DNA from: Actinomadura citrea
GTDB taxonomy: Bacteria > Actinomycetota > Actinomycetes > Streptosporangiales > Streptosporangiaceae
Length of the DNA: 64,000 nt
Reading direction: 5' to 3'
NCBI RefSeq assembly: GCF_013409045.1
Contig: NZ_JACCBT010000001.1
Span: 8,844,669 to 8,908,668, forward strand
The translations under genes were made by a program, and so were the position numbers. The notes below the pieces were generated by a model. The model was not told the DNA's origin, searched no databases, and worked only from the letters and a program-made list of their open reading frames with translations. Of the stretch, positions 26,058 to 34,709 are shown in pieces. Position 1 is the first letter of the stretch; the number at the start of each line of letters is the position of its first letter.

Positions 26058-26702
26058 TCAGCGGGACTGGAGGGCGTCCAGGCCGACGGCCTGGGCGATG
26101 ACGAGGCGGCGGTCCAGGCGCGGATCGCCGATCTCGACGACGTAGCGGTCGCGGAAGCCGAACTTCTTCTCGACGCTGAAGACGACCTGGTCGCCGGCGT
26201 AGAAGTCGAAGTGGTACGGCCACGCGAACGGCAGGTTCTCCACGTACGGGATGAACTGCCAGACACGCCGCAGCAGGGCGACGAACTTGTTGCGCTCGCT
26301 GCCGGTGGTCACGCCGAGGCCCGGCTGCTCCAGATGCCAGGTGGAGGCGAGCAGCGACTTCTTGAAGTCCTTGCGGAACACCCCGATCGGCTGCCCGTGG
26401 GCGTCCGTGATGTCGTACGCCGACGCGAGGTCGATGCGCTTGCGCGCCTTGAAGCCGAGGATCGGGCGCGTCTTGGAGTCGTCCGAGTACAGGGTGACCT
26501 GCTCCTTGAACGCCAGCCGCTTCTGCTGCGCGAAGGCGAGCAGCTCGCCCTCCCCGCCGCCCGGCCCCTCCGCGTGCACCTCGTACTGGTTCACCATCAG
26601 GCGCACCCGCTGCCGGATCAGCAGCCTGCGCTGTGTCTGGAGTCTTTCCTCGTCCAGCGAACTCACCCGTTCCGTGTCGGTTTGCGGAGGGGAGTCTGCC
26701 AT
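26058..26702 (-). CDS. LURP-one-related (Tubby C-terminal-like fold) protein
   Basis: 214 residues. The repeated beta-strand pattern, including LLIRQRVRLMVNQYEV, GFKARKRIDLASAYDITDA and DQVVFSVEKKFGFRDRYVVEIG, is that of LURP-one/scramblase-like proteins, which fold like the Tubby C-terminal domain and may bind membrane lipids. No signal peptide or helix is seen. The N-terminal 30 residues are acidic and probably flexible. It follows the TetR gene after 48 bases in the same direction. Confidence 0.75.
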   Translation of the reverse strand: MADSPPQTDTERVSSLDEERLQTQRRLLIRQRVRLMVNQYEVHAEGPGGGEGELLAFAQQKRLAFKEQVTLYSDDSKTRPILGFKARKRIDLASAYDITDAHGQPIGVFRKDFKKSLLASTWHLEQPGLGVTTGSERNKFVALLRRVWQFIPYVENLPFAWPYHFDFYAGDQVVFSVEKKFGFRDRYVVEIGDPRLDRRLVIAQAVGLDALQSR

Positions 26703-26750
26703 AGCGAGTCCCTTTCATCCGGCGTTTCCCGGATGCGCCCGACCTCGGGG

Positions 26751-27374
26751 TCAGTACTCCTGGATGTGCGCGGCCAGGTAGCCGTGGATCAGCCGCTCGG
26801 CCTCGGCGACGATCTCCGGGTCGCCGTCCGGGCTGCGGCGGAACGCCATCTTCAGCACGGCGTCGCCGGCCTCGACCGAGATGGCGAGCGCGGTGGCGAG
26901 GCCGGGGGTGTCCTGGACGCCGAACGTGTCCACGATCATGCGGCGGAGCCGGTCGGCGACCACCGCGTTGTTGTCGGCGTCGGAGTCGAGCAGGTTGACG
27001 TCGGCGACGTCGCCGAAGCGCAGCACCCGGAAGCCGGGCACGGTCCGGTGCATCTCGACGAAGATCTCGATGATCGCGCCGACGGTGTCGGACCAGTCGC
27101 CGAACCTGCCCGCGGCGAGCCGCGCGGAGATCCGGTCGCCGAACTCCTCCAGGTTGCGCAGCGCGAGCGCCTGCGCGACCGCCCGCTTGTCGGGGAAGAA
27201 CTGGTACACCGAGCCGATCGCCACCTCGGCGCGCTGGGCGATGCGCGTCGTGGTCAGGCCGTCGTAGCCGTCCTCGTCCAGGATGTCGGCGCAGGCGTCC
27301 AGCATCCGCTGGACGCGTTCGGCGCTGCGGCGCTGGGCGGGACGGCGGCGGAGCGGGGTTCGGATCTCGGTCAC
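26751..27374 (-). CDS. TetR-family transcriptional regulator
   Basis: 207 residues from the GTG at 27374, with GAGGGA upstream. The helix-turn-helix (residues 20-65) contains TTTRIAQRAEVAIGSVYQFFPDKRAVAQAL; the ligand domain follows. It is the first gene of a TetR, LURP-one-like, ferritin-like series and is divergent from the GH1 gene with 149 bases between. The ferritin-like gene has a fitting operator-like palindrome; the ligand is unknown, though fatty acyl-CoA is a common TetR ligand. Confidence 0.9.
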   Translation of the reverse strand: MTEIRTPLRRRPAQRRSAERVQRMLDACADILDEDGYDGLTTTRIAQRAEVAIGSVYQFFPDKRAVAQALALRNLEEFGDRISARLAAGRFGDWSDTVGAIIEIFVEMHRTVPGFRVLRFGDVADVNLLDSDADNNAVVADRLRRMIVDTFGVQDTPGLATALAISVEAGDAVLKMAFRRSPDGDPEIVAEAERLIHGYLAAHIQEY

Positions 27375-27523
27375 CCCGCCATTGTCCCTCGGACGCAGCG
27401 GTGCTGAGCATGCACAGCGTGCCATACCTCTGGGTCGCGGGAGTCTTCCGCCCGCACCACCCCGCCACTAATATCCGAAGGCTATTCGCATTTTCGGTCG
27501 GACCATGGGGGAAGGAAGCGCGG

Positions 27524-28828
27524 ATGGGTCTTCCGGAGGACTTCCGCTGGGGCGTCGCCACCGCCGCCTACCAGATCGAGGGCGCGGTCGGGGAGGACGG
27601 GCGGGGACCGTCCACCTGGGACACGTTCTCCCACACGCCCGGGCGGACCCGCGACGGCCACACCGGCGACGTCGCCTGCGACCATTACCACCGCTGGCCC
27701 GAGGACGTCGCGCTGATGGCGGGCCTCGGCGTCGACGCGTACCGGTTCTCGATCGCGTGGCCGCGCGTGCAGCCCTCCGGCAGCGGCGCCGTCAACGCCG
27801 AGGGCCTCGACTTCTACGACCGGCTCGTGGACGGCCTGCTCACCGCCGGCATCGCCCCCGCCGCCACGCTCTACCACTGGGACCTCCCGCAGCCGCTCGA
27901 AGACGCCGGCGGCTGGATGGAGCGTGACACCGCCTACCGGTTCGCCGAATTCTCCTACCTGGCGGCCGAGCGCCTCTCCGACCGCGTCGACATGTGGATA
28001 ACTCTGAACGAGCCCGTGGTCGTCACCGCCTACGGCTACGCGTTCGGCGTCTACGCCCCCGGCAGGACGCTCCTGCTCGACGCGCTGCCCACCGCGCACC
28101 ACCAGCTCCTCGCCCACGGCCTCGCCGTCAACGCCCTGCGCAGCCGGGGCGCGCGCAGGATCGGGCTGACGAACCACTACTCCCCGGCCTGGGCCGCCTC
28201 CCCCGCCGACCAGCCCGCGGCCGACGCCTTCGACGCGTTCATGAACCGGCTGTTCACCGACCCCGTCCTGCTCGGCCGCTACCCGGACCTGATGGGGGAC
28301 GCGCCGTACATCCGCTCCGAGGACATGTCGGTCATCGCCTCGCCCATCGACTTCCTGGGAGTGAACTACTACAACCCCACACGGATCGCGACCCCGGCCG
28401 AGGGCCCGCTGCCGTTCGACATCGTGGACATCACCGAGTACCCGACGACGGGGATGGGCTGGCCGATCGTCCCGGACGCCTTCCTGTCGCTGCTGCGCAC
28501 CCTCGACTCCCGCTACGACCTGCCGCCGCTCCACATCACCGAGAACGGCTGCTCGTTCGCCGACGAGCCCGGTCCGGACGGCGCCGTGGACGACCCGGCC
28601 CGCATCGAGTTCCTGGACGCCCACATCGCCGCCGTGCGGACCGCCGTCGACGAGGGCGTCGACATCCGCGGCTACTTCGCCTGGTCGCTCCTGGACAACT
28701 TCGAATGGGCCGAGGGCTACCACCCCCGCTTCGGGCTCGTCCACGTCGACTACGAGACGCAGAAGCGCACGCCGAAGGCGTCCTACGGCTGGTACCGGGA
28801 CCTCATCGCGTCGTCCAGGCGTCGCTGA
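27524..28828 (+). CDS. GH1 beta-glucosidase
   Basis: 434 residues from the ATG at 27524, with GGAAGGA upstream (the frame is open from 27401, but that part is not conserved). The acid/base Glu163 is in TLNEP and the nucleophile Glu340 in ITENG. The family signatures FRWGVATAAYQIEGA and YRFSIAWPR are intact. It hydrolyses terminal beta-glucosides such as cellobiose in the cytoplasm; no signal peptide. It stands alone, without a sugar transporter beside it, and is divergent from the TetR gene. Confidence 0.95.
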   Translation: MGLPEDFRWGVATAAYQIEGAVGEDGRGPSTWDTFSHTPGRTRDGHTGDVACDHYHRWPEDVALMAGLGVDAYRFSIAWPRVQPSGSGAVNAEGLDFYDRLVDGLLTAGIAPAATLYHWDLPQPLEDAGGWMERDTAYRFAEFSYLAAERLSDRVDMWITLNEPVVVTAYGYAFGVYAPGRTLLLDALPTAHHQLLAHGLAVNALRSRGARRIGLTNHYSPAWAASPADQPAADAFDAFMNRLFTDPVLLGRYPDLMGDAPYIRSEDMSVIASPIDFLGVNYYNPTRIATPAEGPLPFDIVDITEYPTTGMGWPIVPDAFLSLLRTLDSRYDLPPLHITENGCSFADEPGPDGAVDDPARIEFLDAHIAAVRTAVDEGVDIRGYFAWSLLDNFEWAEGYHPRFGLVHVDYETQKRTPKASYGWYRDLIASSRRR

Positions 28829-28886
28829 CGGGCCCGGCGGGCGGCCGCTCCCACGCCTGACGCATGCCCGTCGCCCGCAGTGCGGC

Positions 28887-29189
28887 ATGCTGATGCGCAT
28901 GGAGACTCCTGAGACGCTCGCGGGCGTGCGCGCCCGGATCGACGCCATCGACGGGCGGCTCGTCCGACTGCTGGCCGAACGCGAAGGGCTGGTGCGCGAG
29001 GCCGCCGCCTTCAAGCGCGACGAGCGGGCGGTCCGCGCGCCCGACCGGGTGGAACGGGTGGTCGCCCTGGCGCGGGAGCGGGCCGCGGACGCCGGGCTCT
29101 CGCCCGAGGTCGCCGAGACGGTGTGGCGGGCGATGATCGGCGCCTTCGTCGATCTGGAGCTGAACGAGCACGCGCACCGCCGCGGATAG
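28887..29189 (+). CDS. Chorismate mutase (AroQ type)
   Basis: 100 residues; the start may be any of three ATGs at 28887, 28893 or 28899. The three-helix AroQ fold is marked by VRARIDAIDGRLVRLLAEREGLVREAAAFKR, in which the first-helix Arg and the Lys of AFKR are the usual active-site residues. It converts chorismate to prephenate in Phe/Tyr synthesis. No other aromatic amino-acid gene is near. Some related proteins in actinomycetes act as regulators or in secondary metabolism. Confidence 0.85.
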   Translation: MLMRMETPETLAGVRARIDAIDGRLVRLLAEREGLVREAAAFKRDERAVRAPDRVERVVALARERAADAGLSPEVAETVWRAMIGAFVDLELNEHAHRRG

Positions 29190-29222
29190 GCTTCTCTCTC
29201 CGCTTCGTCGTGGAGGTTCTTG

Positions 29223-30917
29223 ATGCCGGAGACCCGCCCGCTGCGCGCCACCGACCCCCGCGAGATCGGCGGCTCCCGGCTGACGGCCCGGCTCGGCGAG
29301 GGCGCCCAGGGCATCGTCTACCTGGGCGAATCCGGCACCGGGCAGCGGGTCGCCGTGAAGCTCCTGCACGCCGACATCGGACGGGACGAGCGGGCCCGCA
29401 CCCTCTTCGACCGGGAGCTGGCGGCGGCCCGCCGCGTCGCCCCGTTCTGCACCGCCCGCATCCTCGCGGCGGACGCCGACGGCGACATCCCCTACATCAT
29501 CAGCGAGTACATCGACGGGCCCTCCCTGCGCGACCGGGTCCTCCAGGAGGGCGCGGCGTCCCCGGCGGAGCTGGTCACGCTCGCCATCGGCACCGCGACC
29601 GCGCTCGCGGCCATCCATGAGGCGGGCGTCGTCCACCGCGACTTCAAACCGGCCAACGTGCTGCTCGGCCCGGACGGCCCCAAGGTCATCGACTTCGGCA
29701 TCGCGCGCCCGCTGGAGGCCACTTCCGCCACCCTGACCGGCGCCGTCGGCACCCCCGCCTACATGGCGCCCGAGCAGGTGGCGGGGTCCGCGGGCGGCGC
29801 GCCGCTGGACATGTTCGCGTGGGGCTGCACAATGGCGTTCGCCGCGAACGGCGTCCCGCCGTTCGGCAGCGACTCGGTGCCGGCCATCATGCAGCGGATC
29901 CTCTACCAGGAGCCGGACCTGGGCGCGCTGACCGGGGACCTGCGGACGCTCGTCGCGTCCAGCCTGGAGAAGGACCCCGCGGCCCGCCCGACCGCCATCC
30001 AGGTGCTGCAGCGGCTGCTCGGACTCGGCCCGAACGCCGACCTCCTCGCGGAGGGCACCTCGGCCGTCGCGCGACCGGCCGCACCACCCCAGGCCGGGAA
30101 CTGGACGCCACCGGCCGCGACGCACCCGTCCGCCGCAGGCTGGACGCCACCCACGCCACCCACGCCACCCCCGTCCCCACCGCCTCTCGGGACGTACCCG
30201 GGGAGCCGGCCCCAGACCGGGCGAGGCGGCCGGGTGCTCCTCCTCGCCGGAGCGGCCGCCGCGGTCGTGATCCTGGCCAGCGGGCTCGTCGCCGCGCTCC
30301 TCCTCAAGAGCGACGGCAGGGCCGAGGGCGGCCGGACGCCGGTCGCCCAGTCCGCGTCGTCCAAGTCGTGCGCCTACCGGCCCGCGACCGGCGCGAACGT
30401 CAAGGAGGTCGGGAAGCCCCCGGTCGCCCTCCCGGCGACGGCCCCGTCCCGCGCCACCGTCGAGACCGGGCTCGGCACGCTCCAGATCTCACTGGACGCC
30501 GGAACGGCGCCCTGCACGGTGAACTCCCTGGCCTACCTCGCGGCCCAGAAGTTCTACGACCGCACCTCATGCCACCGGCTCACGACGGACCCGGGCCTCC
30601 AGGTCCTCCAGTGCGGCGATCCGAGCGGGACCGGGGCGGGCGGGCCCGGCTACCAGTTCGACGACGAGAGCCTGAGCTCGGCGCGCTACACGCGGGGGGC
30701 CGTGGCCATGGCCAACGCGGGCCCGAACACCAACGGCAGCCAGTTCTTCATCCTGTACGGCGACACCACGAGCCTCCCCGCGTCCTACACGGTCTTCGGC
30801 CGGGTCACGTCCGGCATGGACATCGTGGACGCGGTCGCCAAGAAGGGCGTCGCGGGCGGCGGCACGGACGGCGCCCCGAAGCAGAAGGTGGCGATCAACG
30901 AGCTCCGCACGGCCTGA
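29223..30917 (+). CDS. Receptor Ser/Thr kinase with extracellular cyclophilin domain
   Basis: 564 residues from an ATG with GGAGG six bases upstream. Residues 15-265 form a Hanks-type kinase: Gly loop GEGAQG, VAVKLL lysine, catalytic HRDFKPAN, DFG and APE motifs are intact. A Pro-rich linker is followed by one transmembrane helix near 340-362. The outer part (about 385-564) is a cyclophilin-type peptidyl-prolyl isomerase: CHRL holds the catalytic Arg and GSQFFI is present, but the tryptophan and histidine of CypA are replaced. Four extracellular cysteines could form disulfides. Bacterial kinases of this kind usually carry PASTA or other sensors, so the fusion suggests sensing of, or action on, exported proteins. 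Confidence 0.92.
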   Translation: MPETRPLRATDPREIGGSRLTARLGEGAQGIVYLGESGTGQRVAVKLLHADIGRDERARTLFDRELAAARRVAPFCTARILAADADGDIPYIISEYIDGPSLRDRVLQEGAASPAELVTLAIGTATALAAIHEAGVVHRDFKPANVLLGPDGPKVIDFGIARPLEATSATLTGAVGTPAYMAPEQVAGSAGGAPLDMFAWGCTMAFAANGVPPFGSDSVPAIMQRILYQEPDLGALTGDLRTLVASSLEKDPAARPTAIQVLQRLLGLGPNADLLAEGTSAVARPAAPPQAGNWTPPAATHPSAAGWTPPTPPTPPPSPPPLGTYPGSRPQTGRGGRVLLLAGAAAAVVILASGLVAALLLKSDGRAEGGRTPVAQSASSKSCAYRPATGANVKEVGKPPVALPATAPSRATVETGLGTLQISLDAGTAPCTVNSLAYLAAQKFYDRTSCHRLTTDPGLQVLQCGDPSGTGAGGPGYQFDDESLSSARYTRGAVAMANAGPNTNGSQFFILYGDTTSLPASYTVFGRVTSGMDIVDAVAKKGVAGGGTDGAPKQKVAINELRTA

Positions 30918-31089
30918 TGCGCGAGATCGAGGAGTCGCACGCGGCCTGCGCGCAGGTTCCTCGTCCCGGCCTCGGCGCGGCCAGGGGCGTGCGCTGGTCA
31001 TGACGCCCGGCGGGCGGCGGATGAGAAGCGGCTCGCGGCGCGTTGAAGGAGGTGGACACAGCACCCCGACCAAGGAGGACGCTCCCTCG

Positions 31090-31287
31090 ATGGCCCTCAA
31101 GCGACCGTCCTTCCTGCCGTCCCTGGACGAGCTCGAACAGCAGGCGCAGAGCAGGTCGTCCCAGCGCGGACGCCCCGGCTCCCACTTCGACCACCCCACC
31201 GCGAAGGCCCTGTTCGTGGCCGTCCTGGCCCTGACCGTCATCGCCCACGTCGTCGGCGGCATCGTCTTCCTCGTCCTCGGGCACTGA
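31090..31287 (+). CDS. Small single-helix membrane protein
   Basis: 65 residues from the ATG at 31090, with AAGGAGG upstream. The N-terminal half is polar (KRPSFLPSLDELEQQAQS) and the C-terminal half is one transmembrane helix, AVLALTVIAHVVGGIVFLVL. The frame is open further upstream but without a good start. It follows the kinase gene by 172 bases and may be a separate transcript. Function unknown. Confidence 0.65.
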   Translation: MALKRPSFLPSLDELEQQAQSRSSQRGRPGSHFDHPTAKALFVAVLALTVIAHVVGGIVFLVLGH

Positions 31288-31339
31288 TCGGACCGCAAAA
31301 CCAGGTGCCGGAGAGGGCGGGACGGGTCATGGTAAGGGG

Positions 31340-31987
31340 ATGCTGGTCGATCACTTTCCGCCGCTCGGGTTGCGGCTGACGACGCCGCGGCTGGAGCTGC
31401 GGCTGCCCTCGCCCGAGGAACTCGCCGCGCTGGCCGACCTCGCCGCCGAGGGTGTGCACGACCCGGAGACGATGCCGTTCCTCGTGCCGTGGACGGACCG
31501 CCCGCCCGCCGAGGTCGCGCGCGGCGTCATCCAGCATCACTGGAGGAACCTCGCGGAATGGACACCCGAGAAGTGGGAGCTCGACCTCACCGTGTTCCAT
31601 GAGGGCGAAGTCGTCGGGCAGCAGTCCCTCTGGGCGCAGGATCTCCTCGTCCTCCGGCAGGTCAAGACCGGTTCGTGGCTCGGTCGCCGGCATCACGGCC
31701 GGGGGATCGGCACGGAGATGAGAGCGGCCGTCCTGCACCTGGCCTTCGCCGGCCTGGACGCCGAGGAAGCCGCCTCCGTCGCGTTCGAGGCCAACCATGC
31801 CTCGAACGCGGTGTCGCGCAAGCTCGGGTACCAGCCCAACGGAGTGGAGCGCCACGTCGTACGCGGGGCCATGACCGTCGAGCAGCGGTACCGGCTCACC
31901 CGGGCCGACTGGGAACGCCACCGCACCGTCCCCGTCACGATCGAGGGTCTCGCCCCCTGCCGGACGATGCTGGGGCTTCCGAGATGA
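31340..31987 (+). CDS. GNAT-family N-acetyltransferase (RimJ/RimL-like)
   Basis: 215 residues. LRLTTPRLELRLPSPEELA opens the GNAT fold and GRRHHGRGIGTEMR carries the Q/RxxGxG/A acetyl-CoA-binding loop. NHASNAVSRKLGY matches the conserved beta-bulge and helix of the RimJ/RimL subfamily, which acetylates protein N-termini or small amines. Its stop overlaps the next start (ATGA at 31984-31987), so it is translationally coupled to the methyltransferase. Confidence 0.88.
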   Translation: MLVDHFPPLGLRLTTPRLELRLPSPEELAALADLAAEGVHDPETMPFLVPWTDRPPAEVARGVIQHHWRNLAEWTPEKWELDLTVFHEGEVVGQQSLWAQDLLVLRQVKTGSWLGRRHHGRGIGTEMRAAVLHLAFAGLDAEEAASVAFEANHASNAVSRKLGYQPNGVERHVVRGAMTVEQRYRLTRADWERHRTVPVTIEGLAPCRTMLGLPR

Positions 31988-32745
31988 GCGAGCGGACTTT
32001 CGACGATCTGGTCGCCGAGGCCGGGAGCGTGTCCGTGGCGGGCTGGGACTTCTCCTGGCTGGACGGCCGCGCGACCGAGCAGCGCCCGTCCTGGGGCTAC
32101 CAGCGCCTGATGAGCGAGCGGCTGGGCCGGGCGCGGGCGGCACTCGACGTCCAGACCGGCGGGGGAGAGGTGCTCGCCGGAGCCGCGAAGCTCCCGCCGA
32201 CGATGGCGGCGACCGAGTCCTGGCCGCCGAACGTCGCGAAGGCCGCCCGGCTCCTGCACCCGAGGGGCGCCGTCGTCGTCGCCGACTCCGGCGAGCCGCC
32301 GCTCCCGTTCGCCGACGAGGCGTTCGACCTGGTCGTCAGCCGCCATCCGGTCGTGATCCGGTGGGACGAGATCGCGCGGGTCCTCGCCCCCGGCGGGACC
32401 TACTTCGCCCAGCACGTCGGCCCGGCGAGCGTCTTCGAGCTGACCGAGTTCTTCCTCGGCCCCCAGCCCGCAGCCCGCCGCGAACGGGACCCCGAGGCCG
32501 AGAGCGCCGAGGCCCGGGCCGCGGGGCTCGACATCGTCGATCTGCGCGCCGAGCGCCTGCCGATGGAGTTCTTCGACGTCGGCGCGGTCGTCTACTTCCT
32601 GCGCAAGGTGATCTGGATCGTCCCCGGCTTCACCGTCGAAGGCCACCGCGACCGCCTGCGCGAACTGGACGGGCAGATCCGGCGCGACGGCGTCTTCACC
32701 GCCCATGCGTCCCGCACCCTCATCGAGGCCCGCAAGCCGTCGTGA
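31984..32745 (+). CDS. Class I SAM-dependent methyltransferase
   Basis: 253 residues beginning inside the GNAT stop codon. ALDVQTGGGEVL is the SAM-binding motif I (DxxTGGG), followed by FADEAFDLVVSRHPVV and the EIARVLAPGGTYFAQHV motif of class I methyltransferases of the Methyltransf_11 type. The substrate is unknown. Co-translation with the acetyltransferase suggests that both modify related substrates or are simply co-expressed. Confidence 0.88.
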   Translation: MSERTFDDLVAEAGSVSVAGWDFSWLDGRATEQRPSWGYQRLMSERLGRARAALDVQTGGGEVLAGAAKLPPTMAATESWPPNVAKAARLLHPRGAVVVADSGEPPLPFADEAFDLVVSRHPVVIRWDEIARVLAPGGTYFAQHVGPASVFELTEFFLGPQPAARRERDPEAESAEARAAGLDIVDLRAERLPMEFFDVGAVVYFLRKVIWIVPGFTVEGHRDRLRELDGQIRRDGVFTAHASRTLIEARKPS

Positions 32746-32755
32746 AGGGGGCGCG

Positions 32756-33811
32756 CTACGCGGCGCTCAGGCGGTAGGCGGTGCCGCTGCTGCCCTGCAC
32801 CCAGGCGTCGGGAAGGGCTGCGGCCAGTGCGTGCTGGGCGCGCCAGCCGGTGCAGTGCCCCGGGACGACGAGCCCCGGCGCGAGGTCCGTGAGGGCGGCG
32901 ACGGTGGGCGGGATGACCGGTTCGAAGGCCGGACCGCCGAGGTGCAGCCCGCCGACGAGCGCGTGCAGCCTCTCGACCCCCGTCAGCCGCTGCGCGTGCC
33001 GGACGATGTTGATCGCCCCCGCGTGGCCGCAGCCGGTCAGCACGACCAGTCCGCGGCCCCGGACGTCGACGACGAGCGCCTGGTCGTCGAGGACGAGGGG
33101 ATCGTGCACCCACTCCTTGCCCGTCCACGCCTGGTGCGGGGGCGGCATGCCGTGCTCGAACCCGGTCGTCCGGTCCACCTCGCCGGTGATCAGGACGCTG
33201 CCGTCCAGGAGCAGCGAGGGCTCGCGGCGCTCGATGACCTGGAAGCCCTCCCCGTCCAGCGCCCGCCTGCTCAGCGTGGGCAGTTCCTCCACGTCCCGGC
33301 CGGGCACGGCGAGGCGGCGCCTCGTCCAGACCAGCGGATGCAGCACCATCGGCATCGACCGCACGCCGCGCAGGCCCACCATCCCCGCCAGCCCGCCCGC
33401 GTGGTCGAAATGGCCGTGGCTGAGGACGACGCCCTGGACGTCGCCGAGGTCGATGCCGAGCCTGTCGGCGTTCGTGACCATCGCGTCGGGCGACCGGCCG
33501 GTGTCGAACAGCAGGGTCGTGGAGCGGTCGGCCCGGCGCACCGTGACCAGCGCGGAGAACCCGTGTTCGGCGATCATCCCCGCGGTGGTGCGGCCGCCCT
33601 CGAACTGCGGCGCCGCCACCACGCCCGCGCCGGAGCCCGCCCGGCGGGTCCGCTCGTCATCGCCCAGGAGGGCGTCGTAGACGTTGTCGACCAGGGTGAC
33701 GATCTCGACCTCGTCCACCGGCTCCAGCGGGACGGGATCGACCGCCGCCCCCCGCACCGGGCGCGGCATCGACGCCGCCGCCTCCCCCATGCCGCCGGCG
33801 GTCTCGCACAT
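32756..33811 (-). CDS. MBL-fold metallohydrolase (COG1237-like)
   Basis: 351 residues. The metal-binding motif SHGHFDHAGG, the later TGCGHAGAINIV and the C-terminal PGHCTGW motif are those of the MBL subgroup that includes the methanopterin-pathway RFAP synthase-like/7,8-dihydropterin-type enzymes. It is cytoplasmic and convergent with the methyltransferase. Two downstream ATGs (33790, 33769) are possible starts. The true substrate in actinomycetes is unknown. Confidence 0.85.
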   Translation of the reverse strand: MCETAGGMGEAAASMPRPVRGAAVDPVPLEPVDEVEIVTLVDNVYDALLGDDERTRRAGSGAGVVAAPQFEGGRTTAGMIAEHGFSALVTVRRADRSTTLLFDTGRSPDAMVTNADRLGIDLGDVQGVVLSHGHFDHAGGLAGMVGLRGVRSMPMVLHPLVWTRRRLAVPGRDVEELPTLSRRALDGEGFQVIERREPSLLLDGSVLITGEVDRTTGFEHGMPPPHQAWTGKEWVHDPLVLDDQALVVDVRGRGLVVLTGCGHAGAINIVRHAQRLTGVERLHALVGGLHLGGPAFEPVIPPTVAALTDLAPGLVVPGHCTGWRAQHALAAALPDAWVQGSSGTAYRLSAA

Positions 33812-33908
33812 GACGTCAGCCTAACCGCCGCCCGCCCTCGCGCGACTCCCGGGCGGCGTAGACTGAATGATCACGATTTGGGCCGGTGAGGAAGGTCGTG
33901 GCGACGGG

Positions 33909-34709
33909 ATGGCGGACTCCGGAGATGCCTCGCCCGTGCCCGGTGTCGACACCGGTACGCCGAGCGTGGCCCGCATGTACGACTACTTCCTGGGCGGCAA
34001 GGACAACTACGCCTCGGACCGCGACGCGGCGGAGGCGGTCACGCAGGCGCTGCCCACGGTCGAGGGGGTCGCCCGCGCGAACCGCGCGTTCCTCCAGCGC
34101 GCCGTCCGGTACGTGGCCGGTCGCGGTATCGACCAGTTCCTGGACATCGGCACCGGCCTGCCCACGCAGGGCAACGTGCACGAGATCGCGCGGGAGGAGC
34201 AGCCCGGCGCGCGGGTCGCGTACGTCGACAACGACCCGATGGTGACGGTCCACGCGCGGGCACTGGTCGCCACGGACGAGCTGACCACGATCGTCCAGGC
34301 CGACATGCGCGAACCGGACACGGTGCTGGACGACTCGCAGGTGCACGCGCTGCTCGATTTCCGGCGCCCGGTGTGCGTGCTGTTCGTCGCCGTCCTGCAC
34401 TTCCTCCAGGACGAGGAGGACCCGGCGGCGCTCGTCCGGCGCTTCACCGACGTCCTGCCCGCGGGCAGCCACGTCATCCTGTCGCACGCGGCACTGGAGG
34501 AGCAGCGCAACGTGCGGGTCGGGGAGACCTACCGGTCGCAGGCGGCGAGCGCGAGCCTGGTGGCCAGGACCCGTGACCAGGTGACCGCCCTCCTCGACGG
34601 CCTCACCATCGTCGACCCGGGCGTCGTCCGCCTGCACGAATGGCGCCCCTACGGCGGCGAGTACATCACCGACGCCGGCTGGACGGCCGTGGCCCGCAAG
34701 GACGGCTAG
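33909..34709 (+). CDS. DUF574 (PF04672) SAM-dependent methyltransferase
   Basis: 266 residues from the ATG at 33909; an ATG at 33867 would add 14. The signature PSVARMYDYFLGGKDNYASDR at the start and FLDIGTGLPTQGN (SAM site) are typical of DUF574, a family greatly expanded in Streptomyces and relatives. No substrate is established for most members. Its last four bases overlap the stop of the convergent EEP gene. Confidence 0.9.
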   Translation: MADSGDASPVPGVDTGTPSVARMYDYFLGGKDNYASDRDAAEAVTQALPTVEGVARANRAFLQRAVRYVAGRGIDQFLDIGTGLPTQGNVHEIAREEQPGARVAYVDNDPMVTVHARALVATDELTTIVQADMREPDTVLDDSQVHALLDFRRPVCVLFVAVLHFLQDEEDPAALVRRFTDVLPAGSHVILSHAALEEQRNVRVGETYRSQAASASLVARTRDQVTALLDGLTIVDPGVVRLHEWRPYGGEYITDAGWTAVARKDG

